From assembly GCF_013402815.2 (NCBI RefSeq), contig NZ_CP058601.1, positions 2,170,001-2,234,000 of the forward strand: DNA of 64,000 nucleotides, written 5' to 3'. A program made the position numbers and the translations under genes. This DNA is from Natrinema halophilum. Lineage in GTDB: Archaea > Halobacteriota > Halobacteria > Halobacteriales > Natrialbaceae. Under the pieces are notes generated by a model. It was not told where the DNA came from. It searched no databases and saw only the letters and a list, made by a program, of their open reading frames with translations. Below are positions 1 through 8,534 of the stretch, piece after piece. The stretch's first letter is position 1. Each line of letters opens with the position of its first letter.

Positions 1-207
1 CTGCTAGTGTCGCTCGAGGCCGAACTGACGAGTGGAACCGGACGCACTTTCCCGGATAGCCGCCTCGGCTGACACCGGGAAAGACACGAGAGAAACGCTC
101 CTCTGTTTTTGTGACACACCGTTGCGTCGAACAGCAGTTGGCAGATCGGTACTCGACTGAAAAAGCCCGCAGCAGGTTTTCGTCGGACGCGTTCGGGAGT
201 CTGGTGG

Positions 208-215
208 TTTTTATA
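208..215 (+). promoter_or_regulatory. TATA box of the CARF-like regulator
   Basis: The run tttttata lies about 27 bp upstream of the ATG at 239, the spacing expected for a leaderless haloarchaeal transcript. It supports the start chosen for the gene that follows. Confidence 0.6.
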
Positions 216-238
216 CCGTCCGGTCACCTCTACAGTAT

Positions 239-1150
239 ATGCAAACGCACATCGTTCCGGTCGGCTTCGACTACGACCGGCTGATCGCGCCGCTCGTCCG
301 TGATCAGATCGACGTCGACAGCGTCATCCTTCTCGAGGGAGCCGTCGGCAGCGAGGCCAACGTCGAATACTCCCGGCACCTCTCGAAGAAGCTCGAAACG
401 GATTTCAAAAACCTGCTCGGCGCGCAGACGAACCGATTTATTCTTGAGGATGTGTACAACTACGACGAGGCCTTCGAACAGGCTTACGACCTTATTACGG
501 CGGAACTCGACCGAGGAAACGAGGTCTGGGTTAACGTCGCTGCAATGCCTCGGACCGTGAGTTTCGCCTTCGCGAACGCCGCCCACTCGCTGATGGTCGA
601 GCGCCAGGAGGATCGAGAGGGGATACATACCTACTACACTGCCCCCGAAAAGTACCTCGAGACAGAACTCGCCGAAGAACTGCGCGAACAGATCGCACTG
701 CTCGAGGAATTTCTCGAAGCAGAGACGGCGCCCGATATCGAGGGCGACCGAATCGAGACCCGCCTGGAAAGTGCCCGCCACCTACTCGACGAATTCGACG
801 AACGCGGGACGACCATCGGCGCGAAGGAGATCGCCGGCAAACACATCGTCGAGTTGCCGGTCGCCTCTTTTTCGAACGTCAAGCCGTTCGAGGAGCTCAT
901 CCTGTACAAGCTCGGTGAAGATGGAGAGTTCGATTCGGTCTCGGAACTCGCGGAGTCGTTGGCCCGCGAACTCAACGAGGAGTACACCGACAGTTTCCGC
1001 TCGAAAGTGATCTACAACGTCGACCGCCTGGGACCGGGTGGGAAAGGTTACATCGAACGCGAGGAACACGGCAAATCGTACCGGACGCGATTGTCACGAA
1101 TCGGCGAACTGTGGGTGCGCGCTCACTCCAACGACGACATCGACGACTGA
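239..1150 (+). CDS. HFX_2341/DUF6293-type transcriptional regulator with CARF-like N-terminal domain
   Basis: Predicted DNA-binding regulator of 303 residues. The N-terminal 120 or so residues read as a Rossmann-like sensor fold: VPVGFDYDRLI at the start, then alternating strands and helices, and VWVNVAAMPRT near residue 100. This is the arrangement of HFX_2341-family regulators and, more distantly, the Csa3 CARF domain. Residues 210-300 look like a winged helix (KPFEELILYKL, then YNVDRLG, then a basic wing). The effector is unknown. CARF relatives sense cyclic oligonucleotides, but no cas gene is visible here, so that link is only inference. It stands alone with its own TATA box. Family assignment is from memory of sequence patterns. 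Confidence 0.8.
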   Translation: MQTHIVPVGFDYDRLIAPLVRDQIDVDSVILLEGAVGSEANVEYSRHLSKKLETDFKNLLGAQTNRFILEDVYNYDEAFEQAYDLITAELDRGNEVWVNVAAMPRTVSFAFANAAHSLMVERQEDREGIHTYYTAPEKYLETELAEELREQIALLEEFLEAETAPDIEGDRIETRLESARHLLDEFDERGTTIGAKEIAGKHIVELPVASFSNVKPFEELILYKLGEDGEFDSVSELAESLARELNEEYTDSFRSKVIYNVDRLGPGGKGYIEREEHGKSYRTRLSRIGELWVRAHSNDDIDD

Positions 1151-1591
1151 GTGCCAGTGGCGCGGCCCTGACCTGCCTCCGCTGTTTTTGCTCGAGATTC
1201 GATCCGGCCGTTTACCGGCTCCGATCGAGAGCCGCGAGCGTCGACGAGCGCACTCCGAATCGGGTTTGACGTCGCAACGAGTGCGTATAGTACCGACGTG
1301 CCTCGAACGACGGTAGTCCCGCGAACGACGGGAGGGAGTACGTCGGAGACGAACCGTTGCTCTCGGCTCCGGCTACGAGTCGATCAGTTGCCGGGTGATC
1401 GCCATCGATTCGTCAGGTTCTCCTCGTTTGTGGACGTGTTCGACGCGAATCGGGGACACGATATCAAAGGGACCGCGGAACCACAGCTTCGGAACCGGAA
1501 CGACGCGGAATGAAAGCGGTATCGAGGACCCGAACGTGGCCGAAACGAAGACGATGGCAATCGATAGCGACGGAATGCCGGCCGAAAGAGG
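1151..1591. other. Gene-poor interval with a possible decayed coding remnant
   Basis: No complete gene is visible. On the minus strand, 1381-1591 continues in frame after the UPF0058 stop codon for about 65 GC3-rich sense codons, ending in RVEHVHKRGEPDESMAITRQ and a TAG. It has no start codon of its own and I cannot identify it. It may be the 3' end of a lost gene. Confidence 0.35.
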
Positions 1592-1822
1592 CTATCTGAT
1601 GAGGTTTCGAGTTGAAAGCCGCTCGAGAGACATGAGAATGTCTTCGAGAAGCGTAAATATACTCTCTTTGTGCTTTCGTTTGTTGTAATGGATCTCCGTG
1701 GGCAAGATGCCGATCTGATCGTAGGTCGCAAACGCGCCCATGGGGACGGATTCGCGTTCCATAATGAACGCGCGTATTTCCGATATTAACGCGTGTATAT
1801 GGACGAGCGCTTGTTTTCTCAT
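1592..1822 (-). CDS. UPF0058 family protein
   Basis: A 76-residue protein starting MRKQALVHIHALISEIRA, the characteristic opening of the archaeal UPF0058 family, whose members are about 75-90 residues. Function is unknown; haloarchaeal genomes carry several paralogues. A longer reading to 1888 would add 22 residues that overlap the upstream gene, so the ATG at 1822 is preferred. That ATG overlaps the TGA of the upstream HalOD1 gene (ATGA at 1819-1822), which points to translational coupling in a two-gene operon. Confidence 0.85.
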   Translation of the reverse strand: MRKQALVHIHALISEIRAFIMERESVPMGAFATYDQIGILPTEIHYNKRKHKESIFTLLEDILMSLERLSTRNLIR

Positions 1823-2145
1823 CGGCCGTACCCCTCCTGTGAATGGATGAGCCGTGGTGACCCGTCGTGGACGTGGATGCATCCACACCCGCTGACGGTG
1901 ACGGTGAATTCATCGTACGTGAATTCCACACCGACGCGGCAATCCCGTTCGGCTGCATGCTGTAGAAGCCGAAATACCGCCTCCGGTTCAACGGACTCGT
2001 ACAACGGTTCGATATCAGTTATCTCCGTGTTTTCGAGCACAGCCAGTACCTGTGCAAGTACCTCTATCACGGCACTTTCGTCATCGTACTCCGTCCATAT
2101 CTCTACTCTCCCGTCAGCCGTCACGTCGAAGCCATCGTACGCCAT
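1819..2145 (-). CDS. HalOD1 output domain protein
   Basis: A stand-alone HalOD1 domain of about 108 residues. The family signature is visible as a helical part with ITDIEPLYESVEPEAV followed by a strand-rich half (FTYDEFTVTVSGCGCIHV). HalOD1 is a haloarchaeal domain often fused to response regulator receivers; alone it is thought to be a signalling output module, but its biochemical role is unknown. A GTG at 2169 would add eight residues. An AT-rich TATA-like stretch at about 2198-2209 fits either start. It is transcribed ahead of, and overlaps by 4 nt, the UPF0058 gene. Confidence 0.85.
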   Translation of the reverse strand: MAYDGFDVTADGRVEIWTEYDDESAVIEVLAQVLAVLENTEITDIEPLYESVEPEAVFRLLQHAAERDCRVGVEFTYDEFTVTVSGCGCIHVHDGSPRLIHSQEGYGR

Positions 2146-2473
2146 AGCGGGAATGATAATCGTTAACACATAACTTCCTACCCCCGATGGTTTGGTAAAG
2201 TAATTATTGTGGGCAAGAACAGCAAACGAATTTCATACTGTTGTTCGTGGGATCGAGCGATACAGCACACGAGAAGTGAACGGATACCACTGATCCGTTT
2301 TCATACATCTCCATACGCTCTTTGCGTTCATCGACGGACTACGGAGGCTGTAGCGGCGGTTTGCACCGACGGCGTTCTGCGTTTGATCGGTTGGATTACT
2401 CGAGCGGGCCGTCAACGATGCGATCATGTCAGAAGAGAGGCGTTCGCACTCGATAGAAAAATCGAATCGAGTG
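2146..2473. other. Intergenic, HalOD1 promoter only
   Basis: Apart from the AT-rich minus-strand promoter near 2200 nothing is recognisable. The 3' side abuts the His-rich end of the AAA ATPase gene. Confidence 0.5.
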
Positions 2474-3955
2474 TTAGTGGTCGTGATCGTGATCGTGACC
2501 GTGATCGCTCGCCGAGTCGCCGCCGTCGGATCCGTGATCTGACGAGGAATGACCTGCACCGTTGGGCTCACCACCGTCGCTCGCCTTGCCGAGGTCGCCG
2601 CCCGCAACAAGCGCGTCGTGGTTGCCGCCCATCATATCCATATTCTTTAACGTATCCCGTTCTTCGAACTCCTCGACAGCATTGAGTAGATCATCCTGGG
2701 TCAGTTCCGTTCGGTCTTCGGTCAGCGCTTCGAGGACGGCCTCGCGGAGTACCATCCGAAGATCGCTGCCCGTCAGTCCTTCGGTGACCTCCGCAACGAG
2801 GTGTGGATCGAACTCGTCGATGTCCATTTGCTGGGTGATGACCGTGAGGATGTCCGCCCGCATGTCGTAATCCGGCTTGGGGAAGTTGATGATCTCGTCG
2901 AACCGCCGCCAGGCGGCATCGTCGAGCTGATCCGGGTGGTTGGTCGCTCCGATGAGCAACACGTCGTCTTCGATGAGCGAAACGTTGTCGATGCTCTTGA
3001 GCAGCGTGTTGACCGCGCGTTTGAGGGCTGCGTGTTCGTCGCTGCGGCGGGTCTTGGCGACGAAGTCGAACTCGTCGATAAAGAGAATACACGGTGAGAG
3101 CCGTTTCGCGACCTCGAACGTCTTGTCGACGTTTTTCGCCGTCTCGCCCAGGTACTGCGACGTGATCATCGAGAGTTTGACCTCGACAAATGGGAGGTCC
3201 ATGTCCTGGGCGAGCGCCTGTGCGGTCGAGGTCTTGCCGGTCCCCGGTGGGCCGACGAACAGCAATTTCCCGATCTCGCGCAGGCCGATGTTCGCGAGAT
3301 ACTCGCGGTGTTCGATCGCCTTCGAGATCTTGTCGAGTTCGTTCTCCTGATCCCGGGTGAGAACGAGATCGTCGAGCGTGATTTCGACTTCCTCCGGTGC
3401 GCGTACTTCCACGAGGTCGAGCATCTCTTCGTCCTCGTCCTGGTCGAAGTACTCGTCGAGGAGGCCATCTATCCAGACGCGATCGGCTTGAATCGGGCGG
3501 TTCTGCTCGCGGGCAGCCTCGTGGGTGACGTCGACATCGTACTCCTCGTGGCGCTCGAAGTGTTTCGCCAGCGTCGGATTCTCGAGTAGCCGATCGTCGT
3601 CGGCCCGTTCGACGTACCATTCTTCGGCCATCTCTTGCTGGGCGAGGCTGATCGTGCCGGAGAACTCGTCTCGCTCCGTAAACATCAGGTCGGCGACGGC
3701 TTCCCACGGGCGGTCGACGCCGGTGGCGTCGCGGGCGTTACTGGTCGTCGCTGACAGCGGACGACTGATACCAGCGGGTTTTCGACTGGTATCGCTTGTC
3801 ACCTCGCTCTCGCTGTTGTCCTCGTCGTCGACGCCGCCGGTCCAGTAGACCCTGCGGTACGACGGCGGGAGATCGTTTTCGTCGAGCGTCCTGTCGTCCG
3901 AATACACGCTCGTCGTGAGCAGGAACTCCACGACATCGAGCGCACCATCACTCAT
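2474..3955 (-). CDS. AAA family ATPase with histidine-rich C-terminus
   Basis: A 493-residue cytosolic AAA ATPase. Walker A is GPPGTGKT at about residues 235-242, Walker B LFIDE at 291-295, sensor 1 is the N of GATNH near 339, and an arginine follows in AWRRFDE. GLTGSDLRMVLREA forms the small helical lid. This is a single-module, CDC48/FtsH/proteasome-ATPase-like core after a 190-residue haloarchaea-specific N-terminal region. The last 40 residues are rich in Gly, Asp, Ser and His and end HGHDHDHDH, a likely metal-binding tail. An upstream start at 4240 would overlap the divergent stress-protein gene, so ATG 3955 (MSDGALDVVEFLL) is chosen. Substrate is unknown. Confidence 0.9.
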   Translation of the reverse strand: MSDGALDVVEFLLTTSVYSDDRTLDENDLPPSYRRVYWTGGVDDEDNSESEVTSDTSRKPAGISRPLSATTSNARDATGVDRPWEAVADLMFTERDEFSGTISLAQQEMAEEWYVERADDDRLLENPTLAKHFERHEEYDVDVTHEAAREQNRPIQADRVWIDGLLDEYFDQDEDEEMLDLVEVRAPEEVEITLDDLVLTRDQENELDKISKAIEHREYLANIGLREIGKLLFVGPPGTGKTSTAQALAQDMDLPFVEVKLSMITSQYLGETAKNVDKTFEVAKRLSPCILFIDEFDFVAKTRRSDEHAALKRAVNTLLKSIDNVSLIEDDVLLIGATNHPDQLDDAAWRRFDEIINFPKPDYDMRADILTVITQQMDIDEFDPHLVAEVTEGLTGSDLRMVLREAVLEALTEDRTELTQDDLLNAVEEFEERDTLKNMDMMGGNHDALVAGGDLGKASDGGEPNGAGHSSSDHGSDGGDSASDHGHDHDHDH

Positions 3956-4105
3956 TCCGTCATCGTATTCACCACACGCTCTTAACAGCGTCGTCCTGCG
4001 CACCGTCTGCGACTCAGTCTCAACACGACGGGTAGCGCGCCCCGCGATATCGAATGACACCGAATCGGCACAATCGTTTTCGTCTGTCGGCTCACAATCA
4101 GGGGT

Positions 4106-4477
4106 ATGAACGTGTTGCTGGGTCTCGGCGGTAGCGACGAGTCGATAAAGACGCTCAGGCGGACCATCGAGCGCACCCTCGAGGTCGGCGACGAGCTCAC
4201 CGTCGTCGTCGTCGACAAACCAGAGGCGAAACGCTCGCAAGACGAAATGTATCGACAGACCGTCGACCGGCTAGAGGCGGCGGGCCTCGACGACGTGACC
4301 GTCGAGACGCTCGAAGGAGACCCCGGAAGCGCGCTCGTCAATTACGCCGAACAGGGCGAATTCGATCAGCTGGTAATCGGCGGCGGAACGCTGAGTCCAA
4401 TGGGGAAAATCCAACTCGGCCCGATCACTGAGTTCGTTCTGTTGAACGCGCCGACGACGGTCAAATTGGTGCGATAA
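4106..4477 (+). CDS. Universal stress protein (UspA family), short
   Basis: A 123-residue single UspA domain. It opens MNVLLGLGGSDES and ends with the glycine loop GGGTLSPMGKIQLGPI and a TTVKLVR strand. The loop is looser than the canonical G-x2-G-x9-G-S/T, so ATP binding is uncertain. Divergent from the AAA ATPase gene, and followed after 2 nt by the GNAT gene, with which it surely shares a transcript. Two more usp genes lie within 2.4 kb. Confidence 0.9.
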   Translation: MNVLLGLGGSDESIKTLRRTIERTLEVGDELTVVVVDKPEAKRSQDEMYRQTVDRLEAAGLDDVTVETLEGDPGSALVNYAEQGEFDQLVIGGGTLSPMGKIQLGPITEFVLLNAPTTVKLVR

Positions 4478-4479
4478 CA

Positions 4480-5070
4480 ATGATGGGCTCGCGTCAGTAT
4501 CCCGACGAACCGTCAGGCCCCTTCCCGTCGCCGCCGACGACGGTCGATGATCGAGAGGGGCGCTCGATCGAGATCAGGTCACCACCGAATTTCACCGGAG
4601 AGGTGCTCGATGACGTCATCCAGATGTACGCCAAGTTCGATCCAACGGATCGGGCACAGGGGATTCCACCGACCGGTGAAGCACGTATTCGCAACTGGCT
4701 CGAGACGATCGGTGATGACAGCATCAACGTCGTCGCCCGCCACGATGACGATGTGGTCGCTCACGCGATGCTCGTTCCCGATACCGACGATCCATCGGCG
4801 ATCGAAGACGTGGGGGACGTAGAGTGGGAGCTCGCCATCTTCGTCCTACAGGCGTACCAGCGGGCCGGAATCGGCACGACGTTACTCGAAAACCTGCTCG
4901 GTCACGCGAGCGATATCGGCCTCACCCATATCTGGTTAACCGTCGAACGGTGGAACAATCCGGCAATCGCTCTCTACAGGCGAGTCGGCTTCGAGTCGAC
5001 TGGAACCGAAAGCTTCGAACAGGAGATGGCTATCCTGCTCGATGCTGCCGAGGACGACGGCGAACGCTGA
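4480..5070 (+). CDS. GNAT family N-acetyltransferase
   Basis: A 196-residue GCN5-related acyltransferase. The acetyl-CoA pyrophosphate loop is QRAGIGTTLLENLL at about residues 125-140. WLTVERWNNPAIALYRRVGF is the usual motif B end (N-x-x-A-x-x-x-Y-x-x-x-G-F). The substrate cannot be read from the sequence. The start is ATG-ATG 2 nt after the stop of the upstream usp gene, indicating a two-gene operon, perhaps for stress-linked acetylation (inference). Confidence 0.9.
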   Translation: MMGSRQYPDEPSGPFPSPPTTVDDREGRSIEIRSPPNFTGEVLDDVIQMYAKFDPTDRAQGIPPTGEARIRNWLETIGDDSINVVARHDDDVVAHAMLVPDTDDPSAIEDVGDVEWELAIFVLQAYQRAGIGTTLLENLLGHASDIGLTHIWLTVERWNNPAIALYRRVGFESTGTESFEQEMAILLDAAEDDGER

Positions 5071-5398
5071 CCCAGTGCGTATCCCTTTCTCCGAGATACC
5101 GGATCGCGTCCGACTCGCTTCGTTCCGACGGTGCCCGTTCGAAACCGACGTCGAAGCGTTTCGATCCCGGAATCCCTCCGAACGCATCGCCGTGAACAGT
5201 CCCTCCCAGGAGTACAGTTCCCGCAGGCACGATCGTCGATCTCGTCTCATCATCGCGGCAGTCTACTGGCTACTCATCTGTACAGTCGTTGTAAACGGGA
5301 CGCGACTCGAGCATTGCGTCGCAGTTCCGTCTCCGCCGAGTGCGCTGTCGGACGTACCCGAGACGGCACCGTCGTAACCGATCGATGGTCGGCAGCCG
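5071..5398. other. Intergenic between convergent genes
   Basis: Region between the ends of the GNAT gene and a minus-strand usp gene. Open frames here lack the codon bias of real genes; nothing is recognised. Confidence 0.5.
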
Positions 5399-5857
5399 TC
5401 AAACTGAGAGGACGGGCTGACTCGCGTACGACAGGACGTACTCGGCCGCTTGCTCGAGGACTTCCGCTTCAGTCCCGGTGATCGGTTCTCGAGGGAGGAC
5501 GATGAAGTCGGCATCGATCGCATCGGCGGTGTCGAGGACGACGTTTCCGGGATGACGGGTTTTTCGTGTCCGCGAGAACCCGTCGTCGACGGAGGTGACG
5601 AGCGGGACGTCGGCGTCGCCGGCGATTTCGTCGATGTCATCGAAAAAGCCCTGGGTGTTCTCTGCGACGGCGGTTTCGTCGACCGTGCCGGCGTCCAATC
5701 CGTAAACGACGCCGCGTCCGAGGATGAACAGCGCGTGAACGGTGGCATCGTACCGGTCGGCGACGGCGATAGCATACTCGACGGCGGTGGCTGACTCCGC
5801 GCTGCCATCGACCGGTGCGAGAACGGTGTCGACGGCAAACGGCTCGCTGACGTCCAT
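5399..5857 (-). CDS. Universal stress protein (UspA family)
   Basis: A 152-residue Usp domain opening VDTVLAPVDGSAESATAV, with YDATVHALFIL as the second strand and a C-terminal SYASQPVLSV strand. The canonical glycine-rich ATP loop is replaced by LPREPITGTEAEVLEQAAEY, so nucleotide binding is doubtful. The ATG at 5857 is preferred over an upstream start at 5923 because the Usp fold begins right after it. Transcribed divergently from the next usp gene. Confidence 0.85.
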   Translation of the reverse strand: MDVSEPFAVDTVLAPVDGSAESATAVEYAIAVADRYDATVHALFILGRGVVYGLDAGTVDETAVAENTQGFFDDIDEIAGDADVPLVTSVDDGFSRTRKTRHPGNVVLDTADAIDADFIVLPREPITGTEAEVLEQAAEYVLSYASQPVLSV

Positions 5858-5994
5858 ACGCCGCAGTGGGTGGCCCGTCACAAAAAATCCACCCCACTGC
5901 GGTGCGTATACGTCGGGTTGCATCTACGATCGCAGCTTGCAGGTCGTCCGCTGGTGCCCGTCATTTGCTGCTCGGCGTTCGGAGACGAACGGGG

Positions 5995-6004
5995 ATATTT
6001 AAAC
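5995..6004 (+). promoter_or_regulatory. TATA box of the 6028 usp gene
   Basis: atatttaaac is centred about 28 bp before the ATG at 6028, the standard leaderless arrangement. Confidence 0.65.
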
Positions 6005-6027
6005 GGTTACGAGCGTAATCCACGGCT

Positions 6028-6492
6028 ATGTTCGATACGGTCGTGGTTGCCACCGACGGCTCCGACAGCGTGAAACGGGCCGTCGACGTCGCGCTCGATC
6101 TCGCAGACCGGTTCAACGCCGAGGTCCACGCGCTCTCGGTGATCGACGCCGGAGAGGTCGATGCCTCCCCGAAGCAGCTTCGGAACGAACTCGAGACTGC
6201 CCTCGAGACAACCGCCGACGCCGCACTCGCTACCGTCGAAGGTCGCGCGGATCGAGACGTAAAGACGGCGATCCGTGACGGACATCCGGCCGTGGAAATC
6301 TGCGATTATGCTCGCGAGGTCGACGCCGACGTAATCGCGACCGGAACCCGTGGTCGCCACGGCGAAAACCGTCTCCTGCTTGGCAGCGTCGCCGAACGGA
6401 TCGTCCGTACCTCTCCAGTCCCCGTCCTAACGGTTCGACAACTCGATCCAGCAGAGCCTGACGACGGTACTGAATCCGGTGCCGAAGCCTGA
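6028..6492 (+). CDS. Universal stress protein (UspA family), ATP-binding type
   Basis: A 154-residue Usp domain with all hallmarks: MFDTVVVATDGSDS at the start, AEVHALSVID as strand 2, and GTRGRHGENRLLLGSVAE as the G-x2-G-x9-G-S nucleotide loop, then SPVPVLTVRQ. It is therefore likely the ATP-binding class, unlike its two neighbours. A strong TATA box precedes it. A DHH phosphoesterase gene follows after about 57 nt on the same strand. Confidence 0.92.
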   Translation: MFDTVVVATDGSDSVKRAVDVALDLADRFNAEVHALSVIDAGEVDASPKQLRNELETALETTADAALATVEGRADRDVKTAIRDGHPAVEICDYAREVDADVIATGTRGRHGENRLLLGSVAERIVRTSPVPVLTVRQLDPAEPDDGTESGAEA

Positions 6493-6549
6493 CTCCGCGC
6501 TGGCAGTACTGGCATTACGCACTGTCGGCACACCGACAGCGCTCTCTCG

Positions 6550-7902
6550 ATGTTCGAAACAGAGCGGTCGGCTCCCGAGACCGGCGGTTACTTCCCTACC
6601 GGTCACACACCAGAAGACATGTACGACGAACTCATCGATAGCGGCGACCTGCCGCTCGCCCGCAAATCGGTGGTGCCGGGAACTGGCTTCTTCTTGCCCG
6701 ACACGCTCGAAGCAGACCTCGAGGACCAACAGACCGAAGCCGCGCTCGAAGGGGCCGAAGTCGCCGTCATCGCGGACCCCGATGCCGACGGATTGGCCTG
6801 CGTCGCGCTCATTCGGGAAGCCTACGGCGACGTCCAGTACGTACCCGCGCCCGACGAGGACGACGGAAAGCGGAGTAACGGTGATGACGACCGACCGGCG
6901 GTGGCGGCCGATGCGGTGGACGACGCCGACGATGAGGACGATGACCAGGCCCACATCGGCACCGGCGACTCCGAGCCGGCGCTCGAGGAGCCCGAGCCAA
7001 CGCCGCACACCGTCGCGCTCGTTCCAGCTAGCCCTCACGACGTCGAGGATGCACTGGCTCGCGTCGCCGAGTACGGTGACGAGGGACTCGACGTCTACGT
7101 CTGTGACCTCGCGCCGGACAGATACGAGTACGTCGAAGACGAACTCGCAGCCGCGCTCGGGACCGCAGACCGAATCGCCTGGTACGACCACCACCAGTGG
7201 GATGATGACGTGGCGCGCGCAGTTCGCGACGTCGGCGTCGACCTCGTCGTTGGCGACTCAGACGAGGAGTGCAGCGCGGACGTCGTCTGTCGCTCGCTCG
7301 AATACGATTTCGGTCCGATGTACGAGGAGCTGGCGGCGGTCACGCGAGATCACGACCTCTGGTTACGAGAGGATCCGCGCAGCGACGACCTCGCGGACTA
7401 CGCGTACTGGACCGACCCCGCCGAGTACGTCGAAATCGTCCGGGAGTACGGTGTCGACCTGCCCGAATGGGTCGAGGAGTTCATCTCCGAGCGCCGAATC
7501 GAAAAAGAAGCGCTGATCGAACAGGCCGTTGGACGGGCGGAACTCCGCGATATCGGCGGGTACACGGTTGGAATCACGTACGGCAGGTGTTCCCAAAACG
7601 AGGTCGCAGAGGCCATGCGAGAACAGGGAGCCGACGCCTCGGTCATCGTCAAACCCGCCGGATCGGCCTCGATCCGAGGAACGGACGCGTTCGAACGCTG
7701 CCACGAGGTCGCGGGGAAGGTCAACGGCGGCGGCCACCCCAAGGCTGCGGGCTGCAAACCCGACATCTACGACGACATGCTCGACTACGCGAATCACTGG
7801 ACGACCCGCGGTGCGGTGACGAAACGGGTGATTCTCGACGCCTTCCGGGAGATCGTCGAAAGCGAGCAACCCGACGGTGACTCGGAAACGAGCGACGACT
7901 GA
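6550..7902 (+). CDS. DHH/DHHA1 family phosphoesterase
   Basis: A 450-residue DHH-superfamily enzyme. Motifs seen are ADPDADG (metal-binding DxD), YDHHQWDDD (the DHH motif), and the DHHA1 signature NGGGHPKAAG near residue 395. Relatives act on short nucleotides or single-stranded nucleic acid (NrnA/RecJ/GAN-like). In archaea such proteins can also sit in the replisome, but I cannot tell which applies. Residues about 103-155 are an acidic low-complexity insert rich in Asp and Glu, typical of a haloarchaeal linker. A start at 6619 (MYDELIDSGDLPLA) is a credible alternative because homologous proteins seem to begin there. Confidence 0.9.
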   Translation: MFETERSAPETGGYFPTGHTPEDMYDELIDSGDLPLARKSVVPGTGFFLPDTLEADLEDQQTEAALEGAEVAVIADPDADGLACVALIREAYGDVQYVPAPDEDDGKRSNGDDDRPAVAADAVDDADDEDDDQAHIGTGDSEPALEEPEPTPHTVALVPASPHDVEDALARVAEYGDEGLDVYVCDLAPDRYEYVEDELAAALGTADRIAWYDHHQWDDDVARAVRDVGVDLVVGDSDEECSADVVCRSLEYDFGPMYEELAAVTRDHDLWLREDPRSDDLADYAYWTDPAEYVEIVREYGVDLPEWVEEFISERRIEKEALIEQAVGRAELRDIGGYTVGITYGRCSQNEVAEAMREQGADASVIVKPAGSASIRGTDAFERCHEVAGKVNGGGHPKAAGCKPDIYDDMLDYANHWTTRGAVTKRVILDAFREIVESEQPDGDSETSDD

Positions 7903-8005
7903 CGACCCGTGATTCGATCGCGACTCGAACGCCGGTCGGAGTACCGTTACCAACGCACCACAGATATATCAGAGCGTTTTACTCTATGGACTGGAATCGA
8001 TACAT

Positions 8006-8476
8006 ATGTCGCAGGACCGTCTCTTCGCCGGATCAGCCGTTGCAATCGGCGTCCTCTCGATGACCCACGCGGCGTTTACGTGGCCGACAGCCACCACGCT
8101 CGCGTTTTTCGGTGGGGGCGTGCTCATTGCGTTCGTCGGCGAGGCGACTGCCATCAATCTCGGGTGGCTGGACCACCATATCGGACCCACAGTCATCGGC
8201 GTCCCGGTCTATGTGCTGTTCGGGTGGACGGGGACGATTTACGTCGCCTTTCGCATTAGCCTCCTTGTTACCGACGGCTGGATGGCTGTCGTCACCGCCG
8301 GCGTGCTCGCGACTACCTACGACGTGCTTACCGACCACCAGGGCGTCGCGAACGGATACTGGACGTACACGGACGATCTCCCCGGCCCTCGGTATCGCGG
8401 TGTTCCCTGGTGGAACTTCGTCGGCTGGTTCACGATCAGTTGTCTCACAGCGGCGCTCGCCGTCACCGTCGCCTGA
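8006..8476 (+). CDS. DUF422/CruF-like carotenoid biosynthesis membrane protein (short)
   Basis: A 156-residue integral membrane protein with about four helices. The motifs GEATAINLGWLDHH, DVLTDHQGVANGYWTY and GVPWWNFVGWF are those of the DUF422 family, which includes bisanhydrobacterioruberin hydratase CruF. CruF proteins are usually near 250-290 residues, so this is a reduced version lacking the N-terminal helices. Hydratase activity is therefore unproven. It might be a paralogue with another role. TATA-like agatatatc and tttactct precede the start. It converges on the gene ending at 8535. Confidence 0.8.
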   Translation: MSQDRLFAGSAVAIGVLSMTHAAFTWPTATTLAFFGGGVLIAFVGEATAINLGWLDHHIGPTVIGVPVYVLFGWTGTIYVAFRISLLVTDGWMAVVTAGVLATTYDVLTDHQGVANGYWTYTDDLPGPRYRGVPWWNFVGWFTISCLTAALAVTVA

Positions 8477-8534
8477 CCAGTCAGTCGATCGTTGCGTCGG
8501 AGATCTACCCCAGACACCCGTCCGAGCCGACCGA

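Noticed and set aside
1..238. Gene end or RNA gene at the window start
   Set aside because: No open frame with coding bias and no tRNA-like fold was seen; only the promoter of the first gene is evident.
3955..4240. N-terminal extension of the AAA ATPase
   Set aside because: It would overlap the divergent usp gene and has low-complexity content; the ATG at 3955 gives a sensible N-terminus.
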